A DNA stretch of 64,000 nucleotides. Source: Lachnospiraceae bacterium (GTDB lineage: Bacteria > Bacillota > Clostridia > Lachnospirales > Lachnospiraceae). The position numbers were made by a program, and so were the translations under genes. The notes beneath the pieces were generated by a model. That model saw only the letters and a list, made by a program, of their open reading frames with translations, had not been told where the DNA came from and searched no databases. The stretch spans positions 32,955 to 96,954 of the forward strand of contig JALFLW010000030.1 in the NCBI GenBank assembly GCA_022774505.1. Reading direction: 5' to 3'. How positions within the stretch are numbered: position 1 is the first letter of the stretch; each line of letters opens with the position of its first letter. Positions 35,418-44,324 of this stretch are shown in pieces.

Positions 35418-36797
35418 ATGATTCATAAATTTAAGGCAAAAGATTTAAATATTGTATTGGATGTAAATAGTGGCGGAGTTCATCTGGTGGATGATATCAC
35501 ATATGATCTGCTGGATCATATTGAGGAGCCTTTGGAAGAAAAATGTCCACAGAAAGCTTTAGAGGCACTGACGGATAAATATACACGGGAACAGCTTGAG
35601 GAATGTTACGGTGAAATTTTAGAGCTGTATCATGACAAGGTCCTTTTTAGTGACGATCCATATGCAGTATATGCAGAGACAGCGATCAATTCTCCGATCA
35701 AGGCAATGTGTCTTCACATTTCTCATGATTGTAATCTCCGCTGTAAATATTGTTTTGCATCTACGGGCGATTTTGGTACAGGACGTAAGCTTATGCCGTT
35801 GGAGACAGCAAAGGCAGCTATAGATTTTCTTTTGGAGAAATCAGTCGGGAGAGAAAATCTGGAGCTGGATTTCTTTGGTGGAGAGCCGCTCATGAATTTC
35901 GATGTTGTAAAGCAGACAGTCGCATATGCCCGGAGCAAAGAAAAAGAATATGGCAAGCATTTCCGTTTCACGATTACAACCAATGGCATGCTGCTTGATG
36001 ATGATGCGATTGATTTTATTAATAAGGAAATGTATAATGTGGTACTTTCCATAGACGGACGTAAAGAGGTCAACGACCGTATGCGTGTTCGTGCCGATGG
36101 AAATGGAAGCTATGACCGCATCGTGAAAAATTTTAAAAAACTTGTAGAGAAGCGTGGAGATAAGGAATGGTATGTCCGTGGGACATATACAAAATATAAT
36201 CTGGATTTTTCAGAGGATGTATTTCATCTGTATGATCAGGGATTTGATCAGATTTCCGTGGAACCTGTTGTGGAGGATCCAAAAGTGGAATATGCCATCA
36301 CAGAGGAGGATCTGGATCAGATCTGTAAAGAATATGACCGTTTGGCAGATCGTCTGATGGAATTAAAGAAAAATGGCGGATTCCTGAATTTCTTCCATTT
36401 TATGATCGATCTGGAGCAGGGACCATGTGTGATCAAACGTCTCCGCGGCTGCGGAAGCGGAAATGAGTATGTCTCTATCACACCGGATGGCGATATTTAT
36501 CCATGCCATCAGTTTGTTGGCCATGAGGAGTACTGCATGGGTAATATTGAGCAGGGTACATTCAATGAGGAGATCAAAAAGGAATTTGCCGGAGCACATG
36601 TATATTCTAAGCCTTCCTGCCGGGAATGCTGGGCAAAGTTTTATTGCAGTGGCGGATGCAATGCAAATAATTACATTTATAACGGTGATATCCATAAGGT
36701 TCACGAGATGTCATGTAAGATTCAGAGAAAACGTTTAGAGAGTGCTATTCTCATCAAGGTATGTGAGATGCTTGAAAAATCAGGAGCACAGGAATAA
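35418..36797 (+). CDS. scfB: SCIFF radical SAM thioether maturase ScfB
   Basis: 459 residues. An N-terminal peptide-recognition-like region (1-90) precedes the radical SAM domain with C105-x3-C109-x2-C112 (CNLRCKYC) and FFGGEPLMN. A C-terminal SPASM domain carries auxiliary cluster cysteines (GCGSGNEYVSITPDGDIYPC, CRECWAKFYCSGGCNANN, SCKIQRK). It installs thioether bonds on ScfA. The AGGAAAAAA before the ATG is a weak RBS, which together with the hairpin after scfA implies less maturase than substrate. Confidence 0.96.
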   Translation: MIHKFKAKDLNIVLDVNSGGVHLVDDITYDLLDHIEEPLEEKCPQKALEALTDKYTREQLEECYGEILELYHDKVLFSDDPYAVYAETAINSPIKAMCLHISHDCNLRCKYCFASTGDFGTGRKLMPLETAKAAIDFLLEKSVGRENLELDFFGGEPLMNFDVVKQTVAYARSKEKEYGKHFRFTITTNGMLLDDDAIDFINKEMYNVVLSIDGRKEVNDRMRVRADGNGSYDRIVKNFKKLVEKRGDKEWYVRGTYTKYNLDFSEDVFHLYDQGFDQISVEPVVEDPKVEYAITEEDLDQICKEYDRLADRLMELKKNGGFLNFFHFMIDLEQGPCVIKRLRGCGSGNEYVSITPDGDIYPCHQFVGHEEYCMGNIEQGTFNEEIKKEFAGAHVYSKPSCRECWAKFYCSGGCNANNYIYNGDIHKVHEMSCKIQRKRLESAILIKVCEMLEKSGAQE

Positions 36798-36841
36798 CGG
36801 GTAGATCATCAATAGAGAACGTCGAAAAATATAGATTTTTA

Positions 36842-36879
36842 TTGCCCTGTCTATTTTGATATAGTATACTATATCAAAA
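36842..36879 (+). promoter_or_regulatory. Promoter overlapped by a perfect 26-bp palindrome
   Basis: TTGCCC (36842-36847) and TATACT (36865-36870) are 17 bp apart. A perfect dyad from 36854 to 36879 (half-site TTTTGATATAGTA) covers the -10 element. Occupation by a dimeric regulator would block transcription of the downstream DHH gene. No such regulator gene lies next to it. Confidence 0.7.
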
Positions 36880-36973
36880 GGCATGATTTTAGGCAGTTGT
36901 ATCTGATATGTGTCAGAGTGGCAGGATCGGGTACGGGAGTTTGGACGTGGTAAATGGGAATGGAGGTATTATC

Positions 36974-37894
36974 ATGAGATTAGTAACGAGATCAGATTTT
37001 GATGGATTAGCATGTGCCGCTCTTTTAAAGGAGGCGGGAATTATTGATCACTGGAAATTTGCTCATCCGAAGGATCTGCAGGATGGTTTGATTGAGATCA
37101 CAGAGGACGATTGTCTGGCCAATGTTCCATATGTAGAAGGCTGTGGTCTGTGGTTTGATCACCATTCCAGCGAGCATGAGAGACAGCAGCTGGCAGGAAA
37201 ATATAAGGGAGAGAGCCGGATCACACCGTCCTGTGCACGTATTATATATGAATATTATGGTGGCAAGGAAAAGTTTCCTCAGTTTGATGATATGATGGAG
37301 GCTGTTGATAAGGTAGATTCTGCTAATCTTACGATTGATGAGATCCTTCATCCTACAGGATGGATCCTGGTCGGATTTATTATGGATCCGCGAACCGGAT
37401 TGGGCCGCTGGCGCAATTTCCGTATTCCTAATTATCAGCTGATGGAAGAGCTGATCGATGCATGCCGCACCATGACTACGGATCAGATCCTGTCACTTCC
37501 GGATGTAGTAGAGCGTATAGAGATCTATCATGAGCAGTCAGAGAAGTTCCAGGAGATGGTCAAGGCACATACCCGTGTCGAGGGAAATGTGATAATATCT
37601 GATCTTCGTGGTGTTGATCCGATCTATTCAGGCAACCGTTTCATGATCTATAGCATGTATCCGGAGCAGAATATTTCATGCTGGATCGTAAATGGTAAAG
37701 GCGGTGCCGGCTGTTCAGCTGCCGTGGGATACAGCATCCTGAATAAAACAAGTGATGTCAATGTAGGAAGCTTGATGTTAAAGTATGGCGGTGGCGGTCA
37801 CAAGGCAGTTGGAACCTGTCAGTTTTCTGATGAAAATATGGACTCAGAACTGCCAAAGATGTTAGACGAGTTAATTACCATGTCAAATAAATAA
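36974..37894 (+). CDS. DHH family phosphoesterase
   Basis: 306 residues. It has DHH-family metal-binding motifs (TRSDFDGLACAALL, LWFDHHSSEHE, VDKVDSAN) and the C-terminal DHHA1-like glycine-rich motif KYGGGGHKAVGTCQF. Relatives are exopolyphosphatases, NrnA-type nanoRNases and c-di-AMP phosphodiesterases. The long middle region (about 115-235) differs from NrnA, so the substrate is left open. GGAGG precedes the ATG at 36974; the frame is open from 36908. Single-gene unit behind a palindromic operator. Confidence 0.87.
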   Translation: MRLVTRSDFDGLACAALLKEAGIIDHWKFAHPKDLQDGLIEITEDDCLANVPYVEGCGLWFDHHSSEHERQQLAGKYKGESRITPSCARIIYEYYGGKEKFPQFDDMMEAVDKVDSANLTIDEILHPTGWILVGFIMDPRTGLGRWRNFRIPNYQLMEELIDACRTMTTDQILSLPDVVERIEIYHEQSEKFQEMVKAHTRVEGNVIISDLRGVDPIYSGNRFMIYSMYPEQNISCWIVNGKGGAGCSAAVGYSILNKTSDVNVGSLMLKYGGGGHKAVGTCQFSDENMDSELPKMLDELITMSNK

Positions 37895-37931
37895 TTTATG
37901 AAAACTTAATGATCTGTTAAAACAGAAATAG

Positions 37932-37983
37932 AGATCAGGGACAGATTTTTTCAAAATAAAATGAAAAAGTTTGTCCCTGATCT
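37932..37983 (+). terminator. Hairpin after the DHH gene
   Basis: 12-bp arms AGATCAGGGACA (37932-37943) and TGTCCCTGATCT (37972-37983) with a 28-nt AT-rich loop. The trailing T-run is weak (TTGTATAG). Confidence 0.6.
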
Positions 37984-38024
37984 TGTATAGATATTATACG
38001 ATCAGATAACAGGAGGACGGGAAA

Positions 38025-38855
38025 ATGGCATTAATGTTAATGGTGGTTTTGTGTTATACGATATGTTCCCTTAGCGATAAATATGCAGTAGCAAAGATCA
38101 AATTTAATGGAAATGAACTGACTTTTTTAATGGCCGCAGCAACGGCTGTTTTTATGACATTTACACTTCCTTTTGTAGATACCCGTGTTGTGTGGGGCGT
38201 TCCGGCGATTACCGCCATTGTCCTGCTGACAGCTTCCAAAATGCTGGAGTTTCAAATGTCTGCCTTGATCCTGCGGGATATGTCGGCTTTTGAATTGAAG
38301 GCATGGCTGGGAATATGTCTTTTTATGTCTTATTTTACGGACATAGTGCGAAAAACGCAGGGATTTTCATGGTTTCGTCTTGGATTTATCGCAGTGACGG
38401 TTTTGGGACTGATCTTGATCGCCCAGGCAGGGAAAAAGAAAATTCATTATGGAAAAATTGTGCTTCCTTTGGTCACATATCTGGTTGCAAAATATGGATA
38501 CGGCCTCGTGATCGCAGCAGCAGAACCATACATATCTTCAACAATGTGTCTTTATTTTGCATTGATCCTTCTGGCATTGATCCTTTTACCTATGGCACAT
38601 CCTATGCAGATATTTCGGGAAAAAAGAAATGGCGGACTGTTTGTTGTGTTGACCAAAATTCCCAACGTAGCAGGGCTCTTAGGAGAAAATGCAGTGATCG
38701 CAGTGAGTCTTGCAAATTATTCTTTTATCCAGCCTATGATACTGGTAGTTCTTTTCTTTTGGGGAATATTCAGAAAAGAGGAGGAACATGATCTGCTTAG
38801 TATATTGGGAGGGATTGTCTGTATTATTGGAATTGTTGGGTTTCAGATCATTTAA
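38025..38855 (+). CDS. Multi-pass membrane protein, DMT/EamA-like
   Basis: 276 residues with about ten hydrophobic segments, similar in length and pattern to drug/metabolite-superfamily transporters (MLMVVLCYTICSLSDKYAVAKI at the start, ending in DLLSILGGIVCIIGIVGFQII). AACAGGAGGACGGG precedes the ATG. The substrate is unknown. A second small membrane protein follows after about 70 bp. Confidence 0.75.
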   Translation: MALMLMVVLCYTICSLSDKYAVAKIKFNGNELTFLMAAATAVFMTFTLPFVDTRVVWGVPAITAIVLLTASKMLEFQMSALILRDMSAFELKAWLGICLFMSYFTDIVRKTQGFSWFRLGFIAVTVLGLILIAQAGKKKIHYGKIVLPLVTYLVAKYGYGLVIAAAEPYISSTMCLYFALILLALILLPMAHPMQIFREKRNGGLFVVLTKIPNVAGLLGENAVIAVSLANYSFIQPMILVVLFFWGIFRKEEEHDLLSILGGIVCIIGIVGFQII

Positions 38856-38927
38856 TACAGGGTTGATTAAGTGCCGGATTTTGAGTAAAATGAAAATATA
38901 GATTAAAGAATGAAGGTGAGGAAAGCC

Positions 38928-39353
38928 ATGAAGCAAAATATAAAGAAAATAATTTGGTATATTATAATGAGCATAAGTGGTCTGGTGGGATTGACCATGC
39001 TGTATCAGGCAGTGCTGCGATCGACTTTTTCTGCACAAAACGGGTTTGTTTCCGGTAGGATGGTGCTGACCTTTGAATACCCGGTACTTTGTTTATTCAT
39101 CCTTGTTTTTGGTTTTATGGGGATTGCGGGTTTTGCATGTCTGCGGCACCGGGAGCGGATAGATTTTAGAATGGATCATCAGAGTAAAGCAGTGGCTGTT
39201 GTCTACGGATGTCTGCAGCTGTGCCTGCTGGCATTGATGATCGGGGAGACAGATATATTTAATATTGCGGCAGTGCTTTTGTTATCTTTATCCCTTTATA
39301 TGTGTGGGATCTGGACGGGAAATATATATCAGGCCGTAAAGGCAGGAATATAA
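38928..39353 (+). CDS. Hypothetical four-helix membrane protein
   Basis: 141 residues with four predicted membrane helices and no recognised motif. The ATG at 38928 has GTGAGGAAAG upstream; the earlier in-frame ATG at 38910 has none. It may be co-transcribed with the DMT-like gene. A stretch of about 110 bp follows before the thiC promoter. Confidence 0.65.
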   Translation: MKQNIKKIIWYIIMSISGLVGLTMLYQAVLRSTFSAQNGFVSGRMVLTFEYPVLCLFILVFGFMGIAGFACLRHRERIDFRMDHQSKAVAVVYGCLQLCLLALMIGETDIFNIAAVLLLSLSLYMCGIWTGNIYQAVKAGI

Positions 39354-39470
39354 AAATTTGCAGTAAAATTATGCCGGTACAGCGAAATTTAGCACTTTAA
39401 ATTTTATTGTACCGGAGGGTGACAGAGAATCGTGGAAAAGATGTGACAGAGAGATCGTGAAACAGATATC

Positions 39471-39499
39471 TTGACAGAAAGCTCTGTCACCACTATACT
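39471..39499 (+). promoter_or_regulatory. Strong sigma-A promoter for thiC
   Basis: TTGACA (39471-39476) and TATACT (39494-39499) with 17-bp spacing; transcription would start just before the TPP riboswitch. Confidence 0.8.
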
Positions 39500-39510
39500 G
39501 TAAGGGATAA

Positions 39511-39597
39511 TTTGTCTGGGGAGCTGTTTTGGCTGAGAGGGACTGTATGTCCGACCCATGAACCTGATTCGGATAATTCCGGCGTAGGAAGATAGAT
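39511..39597 (+). ncRNA. TPP riboswitch (THI element)
   Basis: Canonical thi-box features in order: CTGGGGAGCTG, GGCTGAGAGGG (the conserved CUGAGA), GACCCATGAACCTGATTCGG (the conserved ACCUGAUCUGGAU-like helix) and ATTCCGGCGTAGGAAG. It senses thiamin pyrophosphate and is expected to shut down thiC when TPP is abundant. The terminator at 39629-39667 is the probable expression platform. Confidence 0.95.
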
Positions 39598-39628
39598 ACG
39601 ATCAAAGAGCATGATATTCTTACAGTTC

Positions 39629-39667
39629 ACAGTACTTCAGATAAATATATCCGAAGTGCTTTTTTTG
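39629..39667 (+). terminator. Riboswitch-associated terminator
   Basis: AGTACTTCAGAT pairs with ATCCGAAGTGCT (39631-39660, one wobble and one mismatch), followed by seven T. Lies between the TPP aptamer and thiC. Confidence 0.8.
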
Positions 39668-39764
39668 TTTATGGAAAATAAGCAATTGTACGGTGGCGTA
39701 TGTTATGTTGACAGAGAAACAAATGGATCCGTTCGGATCTAATAAAAAAGAAGTGAGGTAGAAT

Positions 39765-41072
39765 ATGGATTACACAACACAGATGGATGCAGCCAGAAAA
39801 AATATCATTACTCCGGAGATGGAGAAGGTTGCTGCAAAAGAGAAAATCGATGTAGAGATACTTCGTGATCTGATCGCGAAAGGACAGGTGATCATTCCTG
39901 CGAATAAGAATCACAAAGCACTCGATCCCAATGGAATCGGAAGTGCACTGCGTACCAAGATCAATGTAAACTTAGGAACATCTCGTGACTGGACAGATCT
40001 GGACATGGAGATGGAAAAGGTGAAAAGTGCAGTGGATATGGGAGCGGAGGCAATCATGGATCTGAGCTCCAGCGGAGATACACAGACATTTCGCCGCAAA
40101 TTGACGGCAGAATGTCCGGCAACAATCGGTACCGTACCGATTTATGATGCGGTTGTATATTATCATAAGGCACTTAAGGAGATCACGGCAAAGGAATGGA
40201 TCGACATTGTACGGATGCATGCAGAGGACGGAGTGGACTTCATGACGATCCATTGCGGAGTAAATAAGGAAACAGCACGTCACTTCCGTCAGGATAAACG
40301 TCTCATGAACATTGTATCACGCGGTGGTTCTATAATTTATGCATGGATGGAGATGACAGGAAACGAAAACCCATTTTATGAATATTATGATGAAGTTCTG
40401 GATATCTGTAGAGAGTATGATGTTACCATGAGTCTTGGTGATGCCTGCAGACCGGGATGTTTGAAGGATGCGTCTGATGTATCCCAGATTCAGGAGCTGA
40501 TCACGCTTGGTGAGCTTACCAGACGTGCCTGGGAGAAAGATGTTCAGGTAATGATCGAGGGACCGGGTCACATGCCATTAGATCAGATCAAGGCAAATAT
40601 GGAAATTCAGAAAACAATCTGCAAAGGAGCACCATTTTATGTATTAGGACCTTTGGTGACAGATATTGCACCTGGATATGATCACATTACATCTGCAATC
40701 GGTGGTGCGATCGCAGCAACATATGGAGCCTCTTTTCTGTGCTATGTAACACCTGCAGAGCATCTGCGTCTGCCGGATCTGAATGACGTGAAGGAAGGTA
40801 TCATTGCATCCAAGATCGCAGCGCATGCGGCAGATATTGCAAAGGGACTGCCGGGAGCAAGAGACTGGGATGATGAAATGGCTGCAGCACGTCGTGCCCT
40901 TGACTGGGAAAAGACATTCGAACTTTCCATTGATCCGGAAAAAGCGAGAAGATATCGTGCAGAGGCTGCTCCGGAGAAGGAGGATACCTGCTCCATGTGC
41001 GGTAATTTCTGTGCAGTAAAGAATATGAACAAGATCCTGGATGGAGAGATTGTATCTATATTTGATGAATGA
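39765..41072 (+). CDS. thiC: Phosphomethylpyrimidine synthase ThiC
   Basis: Radical SAM enzyme making HMP-P from aminoimidazole ribotide. 435 residues, the short clostridial/archaeal-type length lacking the roughly 150-residue N-terminal addition of the Bacillus enzyme. Landmarks: [61 protein letters not shown], and the C-terminal cluster motif CSMCGNFC (CxxCxxxxC). Controlled by the TPP riboswitch. thiD starts 23 bp after its stop. Confidence 0.97.
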   Translation: MDYTTQMDAARKNIITPEMEKVAAKEKIDVEILRDLIAKGQVIIPANKNHKALDPNGIGSALRTKINVNLGTSRDWTDLDMEMEKVKSAVDMGAEAIMDLSSSGDTQTFRRKLTAECPATIGTVPIYDAVVYYHKALKEITAKEWIDIVRMHAEDGVDFMTIHCGVNKETARHFRQDKRLMNIVSRGGSIIYAWMEMTGNENPFYEYYDEVLDICREYDVTMSLGDACRPGCLKDASDVSQIQELITLGELTRRAWEKDVQVMIEGPGHMPLDQIKANMEIQKTICKGAPFYVLGPLVTDIAPGYDHITSAIGGAIAATYGASFLCYVTPAEHLRLPDLNDVKEGIIASKIAAHAADIAKGLPGARDWDDEMAAARRALDWEKTFELSIDPEKARRYRAEAAPEKEDTCSMCGNFCAVKNMNKILDGEIVSIFDE

Positions 41073-41095
41073 TTGAATGTATGGAGGCTCTGAAG

Positions 41096-41995
41096 ATGAA
41101 TATAAAAAATCCCCCGGCTGTATTGACAATTGCAGGTTCTGACTGCAGTGGAGGAGCAGGGATCCAGGCAGATCTAAAGACAATGTCTGCTTTTGGTGTG
41201 TATGGTATGAGTGTGGTCACGGCAGTGACAGCACAAAATACCTGTGGGGTTGCCGGAGTCCAGAATATAACAGGGGAAATGATACGGCTTCAGCTCGAGG
41301 CTGTGATGAGTGATATTATGCCGGCTGCTGTAAAGATAGGGATGCTGGCGACAGCAGAGGCCGTGGAAGCGGTAGCGGATATATTAGAGAAATATCAGCC
41401 TTCTCATGTTGTGATTGATCCGGTAATGGTATCTACCAGTGGACGGAGCCTTTTGGAAACTAAGGCTCAGAAACTGATGCTGGAACGGTTGTTTCCGGCA
41501 GCCGAGCTGGTGACGCCCAATATTCCGGAGACGCAGGAAATACTCCGTAAGGGGAATATACTTGTGTTATCCGGGGATGAGATGGAGCAAAATGATCCTA
41601 TGGGAGAGAAATGCCCGGAAAATATGGAAGATACATTCGTGATGGAGAAAGCAGCATTTCTGATCAGAGAGAAATATGGCTGTAATGTATTGTTAAAAGG
41701 TGGTCATATGAAGCAGGCAGCGGATGATCTTTTGTATACAGATCATGCGATATGGTTCCGGGCACAAAGAATAGCCTGTGATAATACACATGGAACCGGT
41801 TGTACATTATCCTCCGCAATTGCCAGTGCACTGGCACAGGGAGAAAATCTGGAGACTTCTGTAAAGATGGCTAAAGAATATGTACGTGGTGCGATGTCGA
41901 CCGGACTTACTCTTGGTCATGGAAATGGTCCGCTGGATCATGGCTGGAAAATGTCATCTGCCTTATTGACACAATCTGCCCAGTCATTACAGTAG
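41096..41995 (+). CDS. thiD: Bifunctional HMP/HMP-P kinase ThiD
   Basis: Ribokinase-fold kinase phosphorylating HMP and HMP-P to HMP-PP. 299 residues. Landmarks: [62 protein letters not shown] and the anion hole [15 protein letters not shown]. The insertion [18 protein letters not shown]... around 150-180 makes it longer than the average 265. ATG 41096 follows GGAGG at 41083-41087. Its last 58 bp overlap the convergent HAD gene. Confidence 0.95.
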   Translation: MNIKNPPAVLTIAGSDCSGGAGIQADLKTMSAFGVYGMSVVTAVTAQNTCGVAGVQNITGEMIRLQLEAVMSDIMPAAVKIGMLATAEAVEAVADILEKYQPSHVVIDPVMVSTSGRSLLETKAQKLMLERLFPAAELVTPNIPETQEILRKGNILVLSGDEMEQNDPMGEKCPENMEDTFVMEKAAFLIREKYGCNVLLKGGHMKQAADDLLYTDHAIWFRAQRIACDNTHGTGCTLSSAIASALAQGENLETSVKMAKEYVRGAMSTGLTLGHGNGPLDHGWKMSSALLTQSAQSLQ

Positions 41996-42570
41996 GCTTC
42001 TTCCGGAACGGCATAGACATAGCAGCCGGCATCCTTTGCGGCATGTATGGCATACGGAGCATCTTCAAATACGACAGTGTCTGACGGAGAGATGTTATAA
42101 AGATCGCATACATACTGATATATGTCACCGGTACGTTTGCTTAATCCGATTTCAAAAGATGTATGTATGTCCTTAAAATAGGACAATATTCCGAGACGTT
42201 GAAACGCACTTTCAGCGCAGCTGCGCTCAGAGGTGGTTAAAACGCAAAGGATACTGTCCTTTTTTGTGGACAGATTATTCAGAAGAGCAGGGATACCGGA
42301 TTTTAATGGAATATGAGTCCGATAAGCATCGTGTATCATTTCCATGATCTGTGCATTGATCGTGGCCGTATCCCCGGTAATTCCAAGGGTTTGAAAATAA
42401 GCGGCAGATTCATCCATAGTCATCGTCTCTATGATGGACTCAAGATCGGCCGGAGGATTCACACCCTTGGACAGCAGATAATTACGCCCAAGATGTGTCC
42501 ATTCTTCCATGGAATCCAAGAGCGTTCCATCCATGTCAAAAATATAGAGCTTTGCCGGTTTTATATTCAT
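41938..42570 (-). CDS. HAD-superfamily hydrolase in the thiamin locus
   Basis: A 210-residue HAD-IA phosphatase: motif I LYIFDMDGTLLDSM, motif II CVLTTSE, motif III near GLSKRTG, motif IV VVFEDAPYAIHAAKDAG, and a C1 helical cap. It is the last gene of the minus-strand thiM-thiE-HAD unit, with a 4-bp overlap with thiE. Since ThiE yields thiamin phosphate and TPP synthesis in some organisms goes via thiamin, it could dephosphorylate TMP. That is inference; the sequence alone cannot show it. Its 3' end overlaps thiD by 58 bp. Confidence 0.88.
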   Translation of the reverse strand: MNIKPAKLYIFDMDGTLLDSMEEWTHLGRNYLLSKGVNPPADLESIIETMTMDESAAYFQTLGITGDTATINAQIMEMIHDAYRTHIPLKSGIPALLNNLSTKKDSILCVLTTSERSCAESAFQRLGILSYFKDIHTSFEIGLSKRTGDIYQYVCDLYNISPSDTVVFEDAPYAIHAAKDAGCYVYAVPEEAYCNDWADCVNKADDIFQP

Positions 42571-43211
42571 GACAGCATCTCCTTTGTACGGCGGAGTAGT
42601 TCTTGCGTGGCACGACCCGGATCCGGCTGTCCAAAGATAGCGGAGATTACGGAAATACCATTGATACCTGTTCCATTCAGCTGCTCCAGATTATCTGCAC
42701 TGATTCCTCCGATAGCCACGACAGGGATAGATACAGCGGATGTGATCTCTTTTAACGTTTCAAAGGTAATGCGGGTATGATCAAGCTTTGTGCTGGTCGT
42801 GAAAACGGCACCGACACCAATGTAATCGGCTCCGGCTTTTTCAGCTGCAACGGCCTGTTCTAAATTTCCAGCAGATACTCCGATAATCTTGTCCGGTCCG
42901 AGGATTTTTCTGGCCTTTTGAAATTCCATATCACTTTGGCCGATATGGACACCGTCAGCATCGATCTCCTTTGCGGCATAGATATCATCATTGATCACAA
43001 ACGGTACATGATATTTTGCGGCAATAGCTTTGATCTCTTTTGCTTCCTGTACCATTTCTTCATGAGAAAATTCCTTTTCGCGAAGCTGCAGAAAGGTTGC
43101 TCCGTTTTTTAGAACATCTTCTATGACATTGCTAAGTTTATTGCCGTTTAGCCAGTAACGATCTGTAATTGCATACAAAGTAAGTGCTTCTTTTTTTAAT
43201 TGATATGACAT
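42567..43211 (-). CDS. thiE: Thiamin-phosphate synthase ThiE
   Basis: Joins HMP-PP and THZ-P to give thiamin phosphate. 214-residue TIM barrel. Landmarks: LYAITDRYWLNG, FLQLREKEFSHEE, FVINDDIYAAKEIDADGVHIGQSD, IIGVSAGNLEQAVAAEKAGADYIGVGAVFTTSTKLD, and PVVAIGGISADN. The start codon follows GAAAGG. Second gene of the minus-strand unit after thiM (70-bp gap). Confidence 0.97.
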   Translation of the reverse strand: MSYQLKKEALTLYAITDRYWLNGNKLSNVIEDVLKNGATFLQLREKEFSHEEMVQEAKEIKAIAAKYHVPFVINDDIYAAKEIDADGVHIGQSDMEFQKARKILGPDKIIGVSAGNLEQAVAAEKAGADYIGVGAVFTTSTKLDHTRITFETLKEITSAVSIPVVAIGGISADNLEQLNGTGINGISVISAIFGQPDPGRATQELLRRTKEMLS

Positions 43212-43281
43212 AGTTGGTATTTACCTTTCTTTTTATAAATTTCAAAAATTTTTAGCGGTCTTAAAGTCTGGGAAATGTGTT

Positions 43282-44121
43282 TTAAATCCGTTCGATCTTG
43301 GCTCCTTTTAGGAAGGTTTCATAATCCATATTGCTCATATAATCGATCAGAAATGTGCGGAGGGAGCCGGTACCGCCTTCTGTGCGGACGGTTTTTTCAT
43401 AGGCGAGTTCTCCGGCATAGCCATAAGCAGCTATAGCGGTGGCAGTTGCTTCCAGAGCATTGTAAGGGTTAGCAGATACAAATACGCCAATAGCACTGGA
43501 AAGCATGCAGCCTGTGCCCGTAATGCGGGACATCATAGGATGACCATTGCGGATCAGATAGGCTGTATCTGCGTTTGCTACAACATCAATAGGTCCGCTG
43601 ATGGCGATAACAGAACATGTGATGGCACTGATCTTTTTTGCATATTCGGCTATTTCATATACATTTTCTTCGTTTGCCAGATCTTCGGCAGCAGCATCCA
43701 CGCCCTTTGCATGGGAGCTTTTATCTCCAACAAATTTTATCTCAGAAATGTTTCCGCGGATTACGGTAAAACGGATATTTTGCATGAGATTTTCCAGTAC
43801 CGCATTGCGGCGGTGGGCGGCTCCGGCTCCGACCGGATCGAAGATTACAGGATGCTCCAGTTCATTATTCTTTCGTCCTATGCGAAGCATAGACTCCTCG
43901 AGAAATCCGCCGGTATTTCCCATGTTGATCACGCAGCCGCTGCATCCTGCAGAAATATCAGCGACTTCCTCCGGGTCGTCTGCCATGGTTGGTGAACCTC
44001 CACATGCCAGTGTCATATTGGCACAGTCAGTGGCGGTGATGTAGTTTGAGATATTATGTACTACAGGTGCCACTCTTTGGATGTTGTCAAAAATTTCTTT
44101 TGCCTGTTCTAAAATATACAT
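43282..44121 (-). CDS. thiM: Hydroxyethylthiazole kinase ThiM
   Basis: Phosphorylates salvaged hydroxyethylthiazole. 279 residues. Landmarks: VVHNISNYITATDCANMTLACGGSPTMADDPEEV, VINMGN, VIFDPVGAGAAHRR, RGNISEI and ITGTGCMLSSAIG with the catalytic Cys. It leads the minus-strand operon, preceded by a 165-nt leader with a promoter at 44294-44323. No thiG/H/S/F genes are visible, so thiazole probably comes from salvage at this locus. Confidence 0.96.
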   Translation of the reverse strand: MYILEQAKEIFDNIQRVAPVVHNISNYITATDCANMTLACGGSPTMADDPEEVADISAGCSGCVINMGNTGGFLEESMLRIGRKNNELEHPVIFDPVGAGAAHRRNAVLENLMQNIRFTVIRGNISEIKFVGDKSSHAKGVDAAAEDLANEENVYEIAEYAKKISAITCSVIAISGPIDVVANADTAYLIRNGHPMMSRITGTGCMLSSAIGVFVSANPYNALEATATAIAAYGYAGELAYEKTVRTEGGTGSLRTFLIDYMSNMDYETFLKGAKIERI

Positions 44122-44189
44122 GATGAATTAGTTCCTTTCTGTGTATCTGTCGTTTCATGTCTGCACAATTTGAATTATCAAAAAAAGAC

Positions 44190-44287
44190 AGAAAAAGAAT
44201 CATACCCGAGGTGGTATGCCCCTTCTCCTGCCATTTCGACAAAATCTAAAAAAAACAAAGTGCTACAGATGAAAAACATCTGAATTT
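44190..44287 (-). promoter_or_regulatory. Structured leader of thiM (candidate riboswitch/attenuator)
   Basis: The minus-strand transcript from about 44287 first forms a CAGATG/CATCTG hairpin. It then carries GGCAGGAGAAGGGGCATACC, a 6-bp CATACC/GGTATG stem (44218-44201) and ATTCTTTTTCTG with a longer U-rich run, that is a terminator-like arrangement. It lacks the CUGAGA and CCUGAUC blocks, so it is not a TPP element. A compact HMP-PP (thiS-motif) riboswitch overlapping its terminator is a possible explanation; the assignment is not proven. Confidence 0.4.
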
Positions 44288-44293
44288 TCAAAA

Positions 44294-44323
44294 ATTATAA
44301 CACAGATCCGTAAGGCAAGTCAA
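44294..44323 (-). promoter_or_regulatory. Sigma-A promoter for thiM-thiE-HAD
   Basis: On the minus strand TTGACT (44323-44318) and a perfect TATAAT (44299-44294) with 18-bp spacing. Confidence 0.7.
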
Positions 44324-44324
44324 G

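Noticed and set aside
39496..39627. ACTGTAAG/CTTACAGT pairing as riboswitch antiterminator
   Set aside because: The left part overlaps the -10 region and would not be transcribed.
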